The notes: generated from the letters alone by a model not told the origin. DNA of 64,000 bases from Thermomonas haemolytica (GCF_004346265.1 NZ_SMAP01000002.1:186001-250000), one strand, 5' to 3'; numbered from the stretch's first letter, positions 1-8,931 are shown. Translations and numbers: made by a program.

Positions 1-1032
1 CTGCGCAGGCTCCGGCTTTTCCGGCTCCACGGGGGCGTCCATCAGGTACGGCGGCAGCGCGTCGATGCCTTCGTCGCCATGCTTGCGGTCGCTTTCGATC
101 AGGTAGCGGCGGCGCGCCAGCCAGGCGTCGCGGGTCAGCACGTATTCGTCCGGCGCGGACTGGCGCAGGGCATCCAGGCTCAGCAGCCCGGCGCGCAGGT
201 CCACCGCTTGCAGTGCCTGCAGGCTGATGCGGGTGCGGTCCTTCTCGATATGGGTCAGCGGCGAGAGTTCATAATCGCCGGCCTTGCCGAAGGCATCGCG
301 CAGGGTGCTCGGGCCGAGGAACGGCAGTTCGAGATAGCGCGACTCGCGCCAGCCCCAGCGCGCGAAGGTGCGCCCGAAGTCGGCGCTGTGGCGGTGCATC
401 TTCAGCGCCTTGCCGGCGGGATCGAACAGGCCGCCGATGCCGACCGTGGTGTTCACCAGGAACCGGCCCAGGGTTTCCAGCGCCTCGCCCGGGCGGCCCT
501 GCAGCAGCAGGTTGGCGAAGGCGATCGGTGCGCCCAGGTTGTCGAAGAAATTGCCGACCCCGGCGCGCACCGGTGCCGGCACCACGGTGGCGTACGCGCG
601 TGCGACCGGGCGCATCACCGCGCGGTCCACCGCCAGGTTGAAGGCGTGGACGCGGCGGTTCATGGGTTCCCACGGGTCCAGCACCGGGGTGGTGTCGCTG
701 CTGCCGTCCACGCCGGCGCTGCCGTAGATCGCGGCGTAGTCGGCGTCCGCGGCGTCGGCCGAGGCATCGCTGGCGGCCAGCTCGGCCGCGGACAGCGGGG
801 GCTGGTCGGCCGGCGGCGGAGCCGCGTCCGGCGCCGGGGTGCCGGTAGCATTGGCCGTGGCGGCACCATCGGTGTCGCCGGCGGCCGGGGTGGCGTCCGG
901 CGCGACCTGGTCCGGGGTGGCGGCCGGGGCCTGCGTTTCCACGCGTGCCGGGGAGACATCCGCGCGCACGGCCTGGCCGGCGCAGCCGGACAGGGCCAGC
1001 AGCAGGAGCGGGGCAAGCATCAGGCGCGCCAT
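1..1032 (-). CDS. mlaA: MlaA (VacJ) outer-membrane phospholipid-removal lipoprotein, 3' end cut by window edge
   Basis: MlaA removes mislocalised phospholipids from the outer leaflet of the outer membrane and passes them to the periplasmic carrier MlaC. The protein begins with a hydrophobic signal and the lipobox LSGC (residues 13-16), so it should be lipidated. A stretch of about 100 residues rich in Ala, Pro and Asp follows before the MlaA core, which opens at DPWEPMNRRVHAFN; VNTTVGIGGLFDPA and a GPSTLRDAFG segment are also typical. The frame is still open at base 1 after 344 codons, whereas E. coli MlaA has about 250. It lies 28 bp after mlaC on the same strand, so it is probably the last visible gene of the mla operon. 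ATG at 1032 was preferred to the in-frame ATG at 1020, because it gives a normal signal peptide. Confidence 0.93.
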   Translation of the reverse strand, partial: MARLMLAPLLLLALSGCAGQAVRADVSPARVETQAPAATPDQVAPDATPAAGDTDGAATANATGTPAPDAAPPPADQPPLSAAELAASDASADAADADYAAIYGSAGVDGSSDTTPVLDPWEPMNRRVHAFNLAVDRAVMRPVARAYATVVPAPVRAGVGNFFDNLGAPIAFANLLLQGRPGEALETLGRFLVNTTVGIGGLFDPAGKALKMHRHSADFGRTFARWGWRESRYLELPFLGPSTLRDAFGKAGDYELSPLTHIEKDRTRISLQALQAVDLRAGLLSLDALRQSAPDEYVLTRDAWLARRRYLIESDRKHGDEGIDALPPYLMDAPVEPEKPEPAQ

Positions 1033-1060
1033 GGTGGTCTCCCGGAAAACGTGGGCGGGC

Positions 1061-1711
1061 TCAGCGGCCGGCCTTGGCGGCGGGCGCCGGAGTGGCGGCG
1101 CCGTTGCGCAGCTCGGCCGCGACCTGCGCGATCGACTTCTGCTGCAGCGGGCCGTCGAACTGGCTGCGGAAGGTCTGCACGTAGGACACGCCTTCGATCA
1201 TCACGTCGAAGATCTTCCAGCCGCCGTTGTTGCGCACCAGGTAGTCCACCGGCACCGGCGCGCCGTTGTCGCGCAGCAGCTCGGTGGAGACCTTTACCCC
1301 GCGCCCGCCGGGCAGCGCGGTCTCGCCCTTCAGGCGCAGCCGCGGGTTGCCTTCGAAGTCGAGCAGGGCCGCGCCGTAGCGTTGCATCAGGTTGTCCACC
1401 AGCGCATCCGCGAACAGCTTGACGTCGGCATCGCTGGCGCCGCGGCCGTGCACGCCCAGCACCAGGCGCGCCGCGTACAGGCTGTCGAAGCTGGTGCGCA
1501 GCTCGCCGTTGACGAACACGCGCAGGGCGGCCGGGTCCTTGCGGAATTCGGCGCGGCGTTGCTGCAGGGTGGCCAGCACGCGGTTGCCGGTAGCGACGAT
1601 CTGCTGGCCCGGGGTCGCAGTGGCCGCCTGCGGGGTCTGCGCGAGCGCCGGCGCGGCCGCCAGCAGCGGCGCGCCGAGGGCGAGGGAGAGGCTCAGAAGC
1701 AGGGTCTTCAT
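1061..1711 (-). CDS. mlaC: MlaC periplasmic phospholipid-binding protein (Ttg2D family)
   Basis: MlaC shuttles phospholipid through the periplasm between MlaA in the outer membrane and the MlaFED complex in the inner membrane. The 216-residue protein has a classical Sec signal peptide ending near residues 23-25 (ALA-Q). The mature part matches the Ttg2 family, with motifs such as GATGNRVLATLQ, a central LVLG, and a C-terminal VDYLVRNNGGWKIFDV segment that is characteristic of the family. Its ATG overlaps the stop of mlaD by 4 bp, so translation is probably coupled. Length is normal for the family. Confidence 0.93.
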   Translation of the reverse strand: MKTLLLSLSLALGAPLLAAAPALAQTPQAATATPGQQIVATGNRVLATLQQRRAEFRKDPAALRVFVNGELRTSFDSLYAARLVLGVHGRGASDADVKLFADALVDNLMQRYGAALLDFEGNPRLRLKGETALPGGRGVKVSTELLRDNGAPVPVDYLVRNNGGWKIFDVMIEGVSYVQTFRSQFDGPLQQKSIAQVAAELRNGAATPAPAAKAGR

Positions 1712-2214
1712 GGCTTGGCTTCCGTGGGGGTGGGGGCGGTGGCCGGCGCAGAGGTCGCCGTGCCACCACCGAACATGTACTTGCCGGCGAGCTGGATCAG
1801 ATCCACCGCCGGCTGGGTGAAGGCGATCTGCTCGCCCGGCTTGAGGTTTTCGGGGTCGCCACCGGGTTGCAGGCCGACATAGCTTTCGCCCAGCAGGCCG
1901 CTGGTGTAGATGCCGGCCGAGGTATCCGCCGGCAGCGGGTAGCGCGCATCGATGTCCAGCGTCACTACCGCATTGAAAGTCTTGGGGTCGAGCTCGATCT
2001 TCGCCACCCGTCCCACCGTCACCCCGCCGATCCGTACCGGCGCCTGCAGGCGCAGCTGGCCGATCGACGTGAAGCTGGCGCGCAGCGGGTAGTGGCTGCC
2101 GCCGTCACCGAACTGGCGGTTGGTGGACACGAAGGCGAGCACCAGCAGGGACGCCAGCGCCAGCAGCAGGAAGGCGCCGACCGCGAATTCGATCCTGGGG
2201 CTACGGATTGCCAT
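1708..2214 (-). CDS. mlaD: MlaD, MCE-domain subunit of the phospholipid ABC transporter
   Basis: MlaD is the inner-membrane MCE protein that forms a hexameric ring on MlaFE and receives lipid from MlaC. This 168-residue protein has one N-terminal membrane helix (about residues 10-28), followed by a single MCE domain with the usual ASFTSIGQLRLQAPVRIGGV start and a GLLGESYVGLQPGG segment. The C-terminal helix carries VDLIQLAGKYMFGG, and the end is a short Ala/Thr/Pro tail. It is slightly shorter than the E. coli protein. mlaE lies 85 bp upstream, the longest gap in the operon. Confidence 0.93.
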   Translation of the reverse strand: MAIRSPRIEFAVGAFLLLALASLLVLAFVSTNRQFGDGGSHYPLRASFTSIGQLRLQAPVRIGGVTVGRVAKIELDPKTFNAVVTLDIDARYPLPADTSAGIYTSGLLGESYVGLQPGGDPENLKPGEQIAFTQPAVDLIQLAGKYMFGGGTATSAPATAPTPTEAKP

Positions 2215-2299
2215 GTACGACCTCTATACGAACGTGGAGGGCATTTCGGACGCCCTGTGTTTCTGTTGACCCCGCGCGCACCGGCGCGGGGCTGTGGGA

Positions 2300-3049
2300 T
2301 TACTTGAACAACAGCGCCGACATCACGAAATTGAACATCAGCACCAGCAGCGAGGCGTTGACCACCGCGCGCGTGGTGGCCACCGAGGTGCCTTCGATGG
2401 TGGGTTCGGCATAGTACCCGGCATACGCCGCCACCAGCGCCGCGGTACCCCCGAACACCGCTGATTTCAGCAGCGCCACGCCGAAATCGTCCCAGGCATC
2501 CACGCTGCTCTGCAGGCCCGCCCAGAACGTGCCGTTGTCCAACCCCAGCGAGGGCACGGCCTCGAACCAGCCGGCGGTGACCGCCAGCAGGCAGAACAGT
2601 CCGGTCAGCAGCGGCAGGCTGATCACCGCCGCCCAGAACCGCGGCGCCACCGCCTTGGCGACGGGATCGATCGCCATCAATTCCAGTGCCTTGAGCTGGT
2701 CGGTGGCGCGCATCAGGCCCAGTTCGGCCGCGATCGAGCTGCCGGCGCGGCCGATGAACAGCAGCGCGGTCAGCACCGGCCCGAGTTCGCGGTACAGCGA
2801 CAGCCCGAGCAGGGTGGACAGTGCGTCGCTGGCGCCGAAGGTGGTCAGGGTGCGGTAGCCCTGCAGGGTGAGCACCAGCCCGACGAAGGCGCCGCCGACC
2901 ACGATGATCGGCAGCGATCGCGCGCCGATCTTGTAGATCTCCTTGACCAGTTCGGCCAGGAAATCGCGGGTCGGGCGCGAAGCGCGCAGCACTGCCAAGG
3001 CGAACAGCCCGGAACGACCCAGCGCGCGAAGACTGTTGGCGAGCGGCAT
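2300..3049 (-). CDS. mlaE: MlaE permease of the phospholipid ABC transporter
   Basis: MlaE is the membrane-spanning subunit of the MlaFED complex. The 249-residue protein shows the MlaE/permease pattern: an amphipathic N-terminus (RDFLAELVKEIYKIGARSLPII), then five or so hydrophobic segments. The conserved coupling region around ELGPVLTALLFIGRAGSSIAAELG, then KALELMAIDPV, identifies the family. The ATG at 3049 overlaps the mlaF stop as TGATG, so the longer upstream frame is only the out-of-frame reading of mlaF and was not used. Confidence 0.94.
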   Translation of the reverse strand: MPLANSLRALGRSGLFALAVLRASRPTRDFLAELVKEIYKIGARSLPIIVVGGAFVGLVLTLQGYRTLTTFGASDALSTLLGLSLYRELGPVLTALLFIGRAGSSIAAELGLMRATDQLKALELMAIDPVAKAVAPRFWAAVISLPLLTGLFCLLAVTAGWFEAVPSLGLDNGTFWAGLQSSVDAWDDFGVALLKSAVFGGTAALVAAYAGYYAEPTIEGTSVATTRAVVNASLLVLMFNFVMSALLFK

Positions 3050-3837
3050 CAGGCGGCCCTCTGTCCGGTGACGTCGTCGAAGGCGATCGGCCCGTGCGCG
3101 GCGCCGTCCAGGAACTGCCGCAGCAGCGGATCCTGGCTGGCCTGCAGCACGTCGGGCGCACCTTCGAAGACCAGCGTGCCGTTGGCGACCACCACCGCCT
3201 GGTCGCAGACCGGCAGGGTTTCGCGCACGTGGTGGCTGACCACGATGCAGGTCAGCCCCAGCGACTGGTTGAGCTGGCGCAGCAGCGCCATCACCACCCC
3301 GCTGGCGATCGGGTCGAGCCCGGTCAGCGGCTCGTCGCACAGCAGCAGCGGCGGATCCAGCGCGATCGCCCGCGCCAGCGCCGCGCGCCGCGCCATGCCG
3401 CCGGACAGCTCGCGCGGGAACAGGTCGGCGGCGGCGCCCAGGCCCACCGCATCGAGCTTGGCGGCCACCCGCGCGCGCAGCTCGGGCTCCGCCAGGCGCA
3501 GGTGCGCGCGCAGCGGCAGCGCCACGTTCTCGGCCACGGTCAGGTCGGTCAGCAGGCCATTGCCCTGCAGCAGCACGCCCAGGCGCTTGCGCATCTCCAG
3601 CAGCGCGCGCGCGCCGCGCGGCACCGGCTGGCCGAACACCTCCACCGTGCCCTGCGCCGGCACCAGCTCGCCAGTGATCGCCGCCAGCAGGGTGGACTTG
3701 CCGCTACCGGACGGACCCAGCACCGCGGTCATGCTGCCGCGCGGCACCGCCAGGTCCAGCCCGCGCAAAATCGTGCGGCCGCTGTATTCCAGGCGGACAT
3801 CGGACAGGCGCACGGCGGGGGAAGTGGGCGTGGGCAT
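3049..3837 (-). CDS. mlaF: MlaF ATP-binding subunit of the phospholipid ABC transporter
   Basis: MlaF supplies ATP hydrolysis for lipid transport by MlaFED. The 262-residue protein has a Walker A motif GPSGSGKST at residues 41-49, a Q-loop region (LLQGNGLLTDLTVAENVALPL), the signature LSGGMARRAALARA and Walker B LLLCDEP followed by LTGLDP, then the switch histidine in VVSHH. It is the first gene of the mla operon. A STAS-domain partner (MlaB), which binds MlaF in E. coli, is not found among the visible operon genes. Confidence 0.94.
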   Translation of the reverse strand: MPTPTSPAVRLSDVRLEYSGRTILRGLDLAVPRGSMTAVLGPSGSGKSTLLAAITGELVPAQGTVEVFGQPVPRGARALLEMRKRLGVLLQGNGLLTDLTVAENVALPLRAHLRLAEPELRARVAAKLDAVGLGAAADLFPRELSGGMARRAALARAIALDPPLLLCDEPLTGLDPIASGVVMALLRQLNQSLGLTCIVVSHHVRETLPVCDQAVVVANGTLVFEGAPDVLQASQDPLLRQFLDGAAHGPIAFDDVTGQRAA

Positions 3838-3965
3838 CGGTTCCGGGGCGTGGGCGGGACGAGGGAAAAACGCGGACTGCGGCCTTCCGCTGCGGGCGCG
3901 TCGGCGCGCAGCTTGGCGGGCACTGGCTGAACAGGGGCGGAGCGGGTAAACCCGCGGGTACAGGA

Positions 3966-3971
3966 ATTATC
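3966..3971 (-). promoter_or_regulatory. Possible -10 element for the mla operon
   Basis: On the minus strand this reads GATAAT, five of six bases of the sigma-70 -10 consensus, about 130 bp before the mlaF ATG in a divergent, gene-free region. No convincing -35 box was seen. The rest of 3838-4070 shows no coding signal, only G+C-rich short palindromes. Confidence 0.3.
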
Positions 3972-4070
3972 GCCGATCCGCGCCGCGCGTGCACGCCGGC
4001 GCGCGCCCGCGACGGAGTTGGCGCTGGAATGCAGCATTCCGCGCCCCGCACCTGCGCTAAGATGGCCGCC

Positions 4071-4150
4071 AAGGAGAAGGCATCCTCCGGCCTGTTTCGA
4101 CAGGCGAACCGCACGCGGCGCGAACGCCGGGGTGCTGATGATGCCTGCCC
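4071..4150 (+). promoter_or_regulatory. Fluoride riboswitch (crcB motif) controlling crcB-DUF190
   Basis: The aptamer shows the hallmarks of the fluoride (crcB) riboswitch. GGAG at 4073-4076 pairs with CTCC at 4085-4088 to form P1. AGGCAT at 4078-4083 can pair with ATGCCT in the conserved GCTGATGATGCCTGC block to make the pseudoknot. The conserved AACCGC follows P1. A small hairpin, CCTG-TTTCGA-CAGG, lies between P1 and AACCGC, and a GGCG-CGAA-CGCC hairpin precedes the GCTGATGATG block. The base after GGAGA is A where U is usual, which lengthens the pseudoknot by one pair. It lies about 70 nt before the start of a fluoride channel gene, the expected target. Confidence 0.92.
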
Positions 4151-4219
4151 ATCCGGACGATCGCCGGTGCGCAGGCTCATCGCGGGTTGCGCATGCCGGC
4201 CACATGCGAGGCACAGGCC

Positions 4220-4627
4220 GTGAACTTCATTGCAGCCCTGGGAATCTTCATCGGCGCCGGGTTCGGCGCACTGGCGCGCTGGGGCCTGGGCCTGGCGCTC
4301 AATCCCCTGTTCCCCACCGTGCCGCTGGGCACGCTGGCCGCGAATACCGTGGGCGGCCTGCTGATGGGTGTGCTGCTGGCGCTGTTCAACCAGTTCGATG
4401 CCCTGCCCCCCGCGTTGCGGCTGGCGCTGATGACCGGCTTCCTCGGCGGGCTGACCACGTTCTCCACGTTCTCCGCCGAGATCACCACCTTGATGATGCG
4501 CGGCCAGTTCGGCTGGGCCGGTGCCGGCATCGCGCTGCATGTCGGGCTGTCGCTGCTCGCCACCTGGGCGGGGTATACCGCCACCCATGCCCTGCTGCAG
4601 GCCCAATTCCAAGGAGCAAGCTCATGA
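4220..4627 (+). CDS. crcB: CrcB/Fluc fluoride ion channel
   Basis: Fluc channels expel fluoride from the cytoplasm as dual-topology dimers. The 135-residue protein has four hydrophobic segments and the family motifs GFGALARW near the N-terminus, PLGTLAANTVGGLLMG in helix 2 and GFLGGLTTFSTFS in helix 3, the break that holds the central Na+ and lines the pore. GTG at 4220 is chosen because it gives VNFIAALGIFIGAGFGALAR, the normal N-terminus; the frame extends upstream to 4187 but adds no hydrophobic sequence. A fluoride riboswitch precedes it, and its stop overlaps the next start as ATGA. Confidence 0.95.
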   Translation: MNFIAALGIFIGAGFGALARWGLGLALNPLFPTVPLGTLAANTVGGLLMGVLLALFNQFDALPPALRLALMTGFLGGLTTFSTFSAEITTLMMRGQFGWAGAGIALHVGLSLLATWAGYTATHALLQAQFQGASS

Positions 4628-4944
4628 AAGGCATCCACCTGCGGATTTACACCTACGAGAACAGCCGCCATGCGGGCAAGCCGCTGTATGAATGGCTGCT
4701 GGAGGCCGCCAAGGCGCAGGGGATTCCCGGCGGTTCTGTGTTCCGCGCGATGGCCGGCTACGGTCGCCACGGCGTGTTGCACGAGGAGCGCTTTTTCGAG
4801 CTGGCCGGTAGCGAGCCGGTGCTGGTGGAGTTCATCACCGCACCGGAGCAGGCCGATGCGCTGCTGGAGCATTTGCAGCAGGAAGGCGTACAGGCGTTCT
4901 ACGCGCGCATCGAGGCGGATTTCGGGGTGATTGCACCTGCCTAG
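4624..4944 (+). CDS. DUF190 (PII-like fold) protein linked to crcB
   Basis: This 106-residue protein belongs to the DUF190 family, small proteins related in fold to PII signalling proteins and often found beside crcB. Visible features are the N-terminal strand KGIHLRIYTYE, the helix KPLYEWLLEAAKAQGIPGGSVFRAMAGYG with the conserved GxxVFRAxxGYG core, and a C-terminal VQAFYARIEADF. Its ATG overlaps the crcB stop, so the two should be co-translated under the riboswitch. Its biochemical role is not known. The TAG stop lies within CTAG, the target duplication of the repeat element that follows directly. Confidence 0.9.
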   Translation: MKGIHLRIYTYENSRHAGKPLYEWLLEAAKAQGIPGGSVFRAMAGYGRHGVLHEERFFELAGSEPVLVEFITAPEQADALLEHLQQEGVQAFYARIEADFGVIAPA

Positions 4945-5086
4945 GGAAGGTCTGAACAACGCCATCCAAGCGTTGTCAGCCCACGCCGAGCCCGGCACAG
5001 GTCCGGACTCGGCTCACGCGCATCAATCACTTGCATGATGGATGCGTGGCCGGCCATCCATAGCCGGCAGGAACCTCGGAGTTGCT
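4945..5086. repeat. MITE-like structured repeat, copy 1, left part (interrupted by IS110)
   Basis: This is the left 142 bp of a 152-bp repeat whose second copy is at 24391-24542; about 12 differences were counted by eye over the full length. The left terminus GGAAGGTCTGAACAAC is an imperfect inverted repeat of the right end (14 of 16 positions). The complete element, with its right piece at 6271-6282, is flanked by CTAG at 4941-4944 and CTAG at 6283-6286, a clean 4-bp target duplication. Several internal hairpins seen in copy 2 are weakened here by substitutions. No protein is encoded; it is probably a non-autonomous element. Confidence 0.85.
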
Positions 5087-6255
<1,169 letters not shown>

Positions 6256-6270
6256 CCCGGAAGACGGTTA

Positions 6271-6282
6271 CTCAGAGGTTCC
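6271..6282. repeat. MITE-like repeat copy 1, right end
   Basis: CTCAGAGGTTCC is the right terminus of the repeat interrupted by IS110. In the intact copy at 24391-24542 the equivalent sequence forms the 3' arm of an 11-bp hairpin. It is followed by CTAG (6283-6286), matching the CTAG before the left end, which supports insertion with a 4-bp target duplication. Confidence 0.82.
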
Positions 6283-6771
6283 CTAGTGCAGACGGATGTT
6301 GGGCGGCCTGTGCGCAACCGGCGCCAGCGCCGGCACCGGTGCTTCGCGCAGGCCGCGCAGCACGGCCACCAGCCCTTCGTAATGCGCGGCCAGGTGCGCG
6401 AACAGCTCGGCATAGGCATTGCGGCAGGCGTCGGCCACGTCGCGATAGGCGCTGCGGCCCAGCGCCAGGAAGTACTCCACGCTGACCCGCCGGCGTTCGG
6501 CCTGCGCAGGGAACAGCCCGGCGATCAGCAGGCAGCGATCGCCGACGTCGCGCAAGTGGTCGGCACGCATTTGTCCGACCCGTTCCTGTGCCTGCAGCCA
6601 GTCCAGTGCCTGCACCCGCGCCAGCAGGTCGGGATCGTTCTGGTGCCGCAGCAGGACGAACACCAGATAGCTCTCCTGCATTTCGTCGAGAGCGACGTGG
6701 CTGCGGTTCTCGGCCTCGCGCAGCAAGGTATGCCACAGTTCGGCGGCGGTGCCGTGGTGCAGGGTGCGCAT
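6283..6771 (-). CDS. Uncharacterised 162-residue protein
   Basis: No family was recognised. The protein starts MRTLHHGTAAELWHTLLREAENRSHVALDEMQESYLVFVLLRHQ, is largely helical and soluble by appearance, and lacks a signal peptide or membrane segment. The middle part (DHLRDVGDRCLLIAGLFP, VEYFLALGRSAYRDVADAC) looks like a compact helical bundle with two cysteines. ATG at 6771 was chosen because a purine-rich GGAGG lies just upstream; the frame extends to 6942 but runs back into the divergent aidB-like gene. The stop TAG lies in CTAG at 6283-6286, the target duplication left by the repeat insertion. Confidence 0.75.
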   Translation of the reverse strand: MRTLHHGTAAELWHTLLREAENRSHVALDEMQESYLVFVLLRHQNDPDLLARVQALDWLQAQERVGQMRADHLRDVGDRCLLIAGLFPAQAERRRVSVEYFLALGRSAYRDVADACRNAYAELFAHLAAHYEGLVAVLRGLREAPVPALAPVAHRPPNIRLH

Positions 6772-6904
6772 GATCCACCTCCAATGAACGCGAGACGTTG
6801 CGCCAACGTAGCGCGGTTGGGCGCGGCGGTGTTGGCAGCAGAATGGCCTTCCTGCTGCCAGCAACGGCAGAATGGGATCGGGCTTGATGGGCGGAGAACG
6901 GGCG

Positions 6905-8536
6905 ATGGCGGAACTGTGCGTAGCGACACACGAGGTGTTCAACCAGCCGTCGCCGCCCGGCCCGTTCGACCTGTGGGCGGACGATCCGGGGCTGCGCGCG
7001 GCGGTGGCACGCGAAGGCGGCGCGGCGTTCGATGCGCACCTTGCGGCGTACGGTGCGCTGGCCGGGGATGCGCTGCTGCGGCTGGCGGAGGAGGCCCACC
7101 GCGACCGCCCGCGCCTGCAGACTTTCGATGCCTACGGCCGCCGCATCGATCGCGTCGCCTTCAACGCCGCCTACCACGAGGTGATGGGCACGGCGATCGC
7201 GCATGGGGTCGCTGCGCTGTCGTGGGCACGCCCGCAGCCGGGGGCGCACGTCGCGCGCGCGGCGCTGAGTTATCTGCACTACCAGGCCGAGCCCGGCAGC
7301 AGCTGCCCGCTGACCATGACCCACGCCGCGGTGCCGGTGCTGCGCCAGGCGCCGGCGCTGCGCGAGTGGGCGGACAAGGCCTGCGCATTCGTCTACGACG
7401 GCCGCGACGTGCCGATGGCGGACAAGCGCGGCGTCACCCTCGGCATGGGCATGACCGAGAAGCAGGGTGGCAGCGACGTGCGCGCCAACACCACCCGCGC
7501 GCTGCCGCTCGGTGCGGACGGCGAATACGCGCTGGTCGGGCACAAGTGGTTCTTCTCCGCCCCGATGTCGGATGCGTTCCTCGTGCTGGCACAGGCGCCG
7601 GGCGGCTTGAGCTGCTTCCTGCTGCCGCGCTGGCGGCCGGATGGCACCAAGAACGCGCTGCGGCTGATGCGCCTGAAGGACAAGTTGGGCGACTGGTCGA
7701 ATGCCTCCAGCGAGGTCGAGTTCGAGGGCGCCTGGGCCTACCGGATCGGCGACGAAGGCCGCGGCGTCGCCACCATCCTCGAGATGGTGATGCTGACCCG
7801 CCTCGATTGCATGCTCGGCTCGGCCGGATTGATGAAGATGGCGCTGCGGCAGGCGCTGTACCACGTGCGCCATCGCAGCGCGTTCGGGAAACGCCTGCTC
7901 GACCAGCCGCTGATGCGCAGCGTGCTGGCGGATCTGGTGCTGGAGTCGGAGGCCGCCACCGCCCTGTCGTTGCGGGTCGCCGGCGCGGTGGATCGCACGC
8001 CGCACGATCCGCGGGAGGCGGCGCTGGCGCGGATCGCCACCGCCATCGGCAAGTATTGGGTCTGCAAGCGCGCGCCGGGTTTCGTCAACGAGGCGCAGGA
8101 ATGCCTGGGCGGGATCGGCTACATCGAGGAGACGCTGCTGCCGCGGCTGTACCGGCAGGCGCCACTCAATTCGATCTGGGAAGGCAGCGGCAACATCCAG
8201 TGCCTGGATGTGCTGCGCGCGCTGGCGCGCGAACCGGAGACCGGCGCCGCGCTGCGTGCGGAATGGCAGGCGGCGGCCGGAATGGACGCGCAGTTCGACA
8301 CCGCGCTGCAGGCCGGCATGGCGATGCTCGAGGCCGGCAGCGACGAAGCCGGCGCGCGCGCCTTCGTCGAACGATTGGCCCTGCTGCTGCAGGGTGCCAC
8401 GCTGCTGCGCGCGCAGCATCCGCTGGCGCAGGCGTGGTGCGCCGCGCGGCTGGGCCCGGCACGTGGTGCCACCTACGGCAGCCTGCCGGCTGCGACGGCT
8501 GCGGATGCGGCGCTGGCGTGGGCGGTTCCCGAATGA
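6905..8536 (+). CDS. AidB-like acyl-CoA dehydrogenase family flavoprotein
   Basis: This 543-residue protein matches the AidB branch of acyl-CoA dehydrogenases, FAD proteins whose E. coli member is induced by DNA alkylation and binds DNA. It shows PLTMTHAAVPVL, then GMGMTEKQGGSDVRANTT, the strongly conserved FAD-binding segment, HKWFFSAPMSDAF, and the C-terminal GGIGYIEE...LYRQAPLNSIWEGSGNI, where the catalytic-loop region is typical. Length equals that of E. coli AidB (541). ATG at 6905 has GGAG about 11 bp upstream; ATG at 6872 or 6887 is possible. No ada or alkB gene lies nearby, so a role in alkylation damage is inferred only from family. Confidence 0.88.
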   Translation: MAELCVATHEVFNQPSPPGPFDLWADDPGLRAAVAREGGAAFDAHLAAYGALAGDALLRLAEEAHRDRPRLQTFDAYGRRIDRVAFNAAYHEVMGTAIAHGVAALSWARPQPGAHVARAALSYLHYQAEPGSSCPLTMTHAAVPVLRQAPALREWADKACAFVYDGRDVPMADKRGVTLGMGMTEKQGGSDVRANTTRALPLGADGEYALVGHKWFFSAPMSDAFLVLAQAPGGLSCFLLPRWRPDGTKNALRLMRLKDKLGDWSNASSEVEFEGAWAYRIGDEGRGVATILEMVMLTRLDCMLGSAGLMKMALRQALYHVRHRSAFGKRLLDQPLMRSVLADLVLESEAATALSLRVAGAVDRTPHDPREAALARIATAIGKYWVCKRAPGFVNEAQECLGGIGYIEETLLPRLYRQAPLNSIWEGSGNIQCLDVLRALAREPETGAALRAEWQAAAGMDAQFDTALQAGMAMLEAGSDEAGARAFVERLALLLQGATLLRAQHPLAQAWCAARLGPARGATYGSLPAATAADAALAWAVPE

Positions 8537-8658
8537 GGGCATGGCAGCAGGCTTCGTTCCATATTTCGGCCATTTCGTCGCAAACCGCTTGCCGGGGCGG
8601 GGCGGCTGGGCCACGGTGCGGGTGCCGGAGTGCCGGCGGCGTGCCGGAGGAAGCCGCG

Positions 8659-8874
8659 ATGAAAACCCTGACTGCCCTGCTGCTGTGGTGCCTGCTGTTC
8701 GTGCTGTGCTGGCCGCTGGCGCTGCTGGCCTTGGTGCTGTGGCCGCTGGTGTGGCTGGTGTCGCTGCCACTGCGGCTGGTAGGGATCACGCTGTCGGCGG
8801 TGTTCGCGTTCCTGCGCGCGCTGCTGATGCTGCCGGCGCGCCTGCTGGGTGGCCGCGCCGCGGCAGCGGGTTGA
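8659..8874 (+). CDS. Small membrane protein, 71 residues
   Basis: A very hydrophobic small protein: MKTLTALLLWCLLFVLCW begins a first membrane span, followed by a second (about residues 20-40) and a third partly amphipathic segment (ITLSAVFAFLRALLML). The C-terminus is short and basic. ATG at 8659 is preceded by GGAGG at 8646-8650, a good ribosome site. Function is unknown. It sits alone between the aidB-like gene and folE on the same strand. Confidence 0.7.
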   Translation: MKTLTALLLWCLLFVLCWPLALLALVLWPLVWLVSLPLRLVGITLSAVFAFLRALLMLPARLLGGRAAAAG

Positions 8875-8931
8875 TCCGGGGCCGACGCCAATCGCGCTAC
8901 CATGCGGCCCCCACGCACGCCCGGAGCCGCC

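Noticed and set aside
4220-4944. Treating the fluoride genes as horizontally acquired together with the IS
   Set aside because: Their base composition equals that of the neighbours, and the IS boundaries exclude them.
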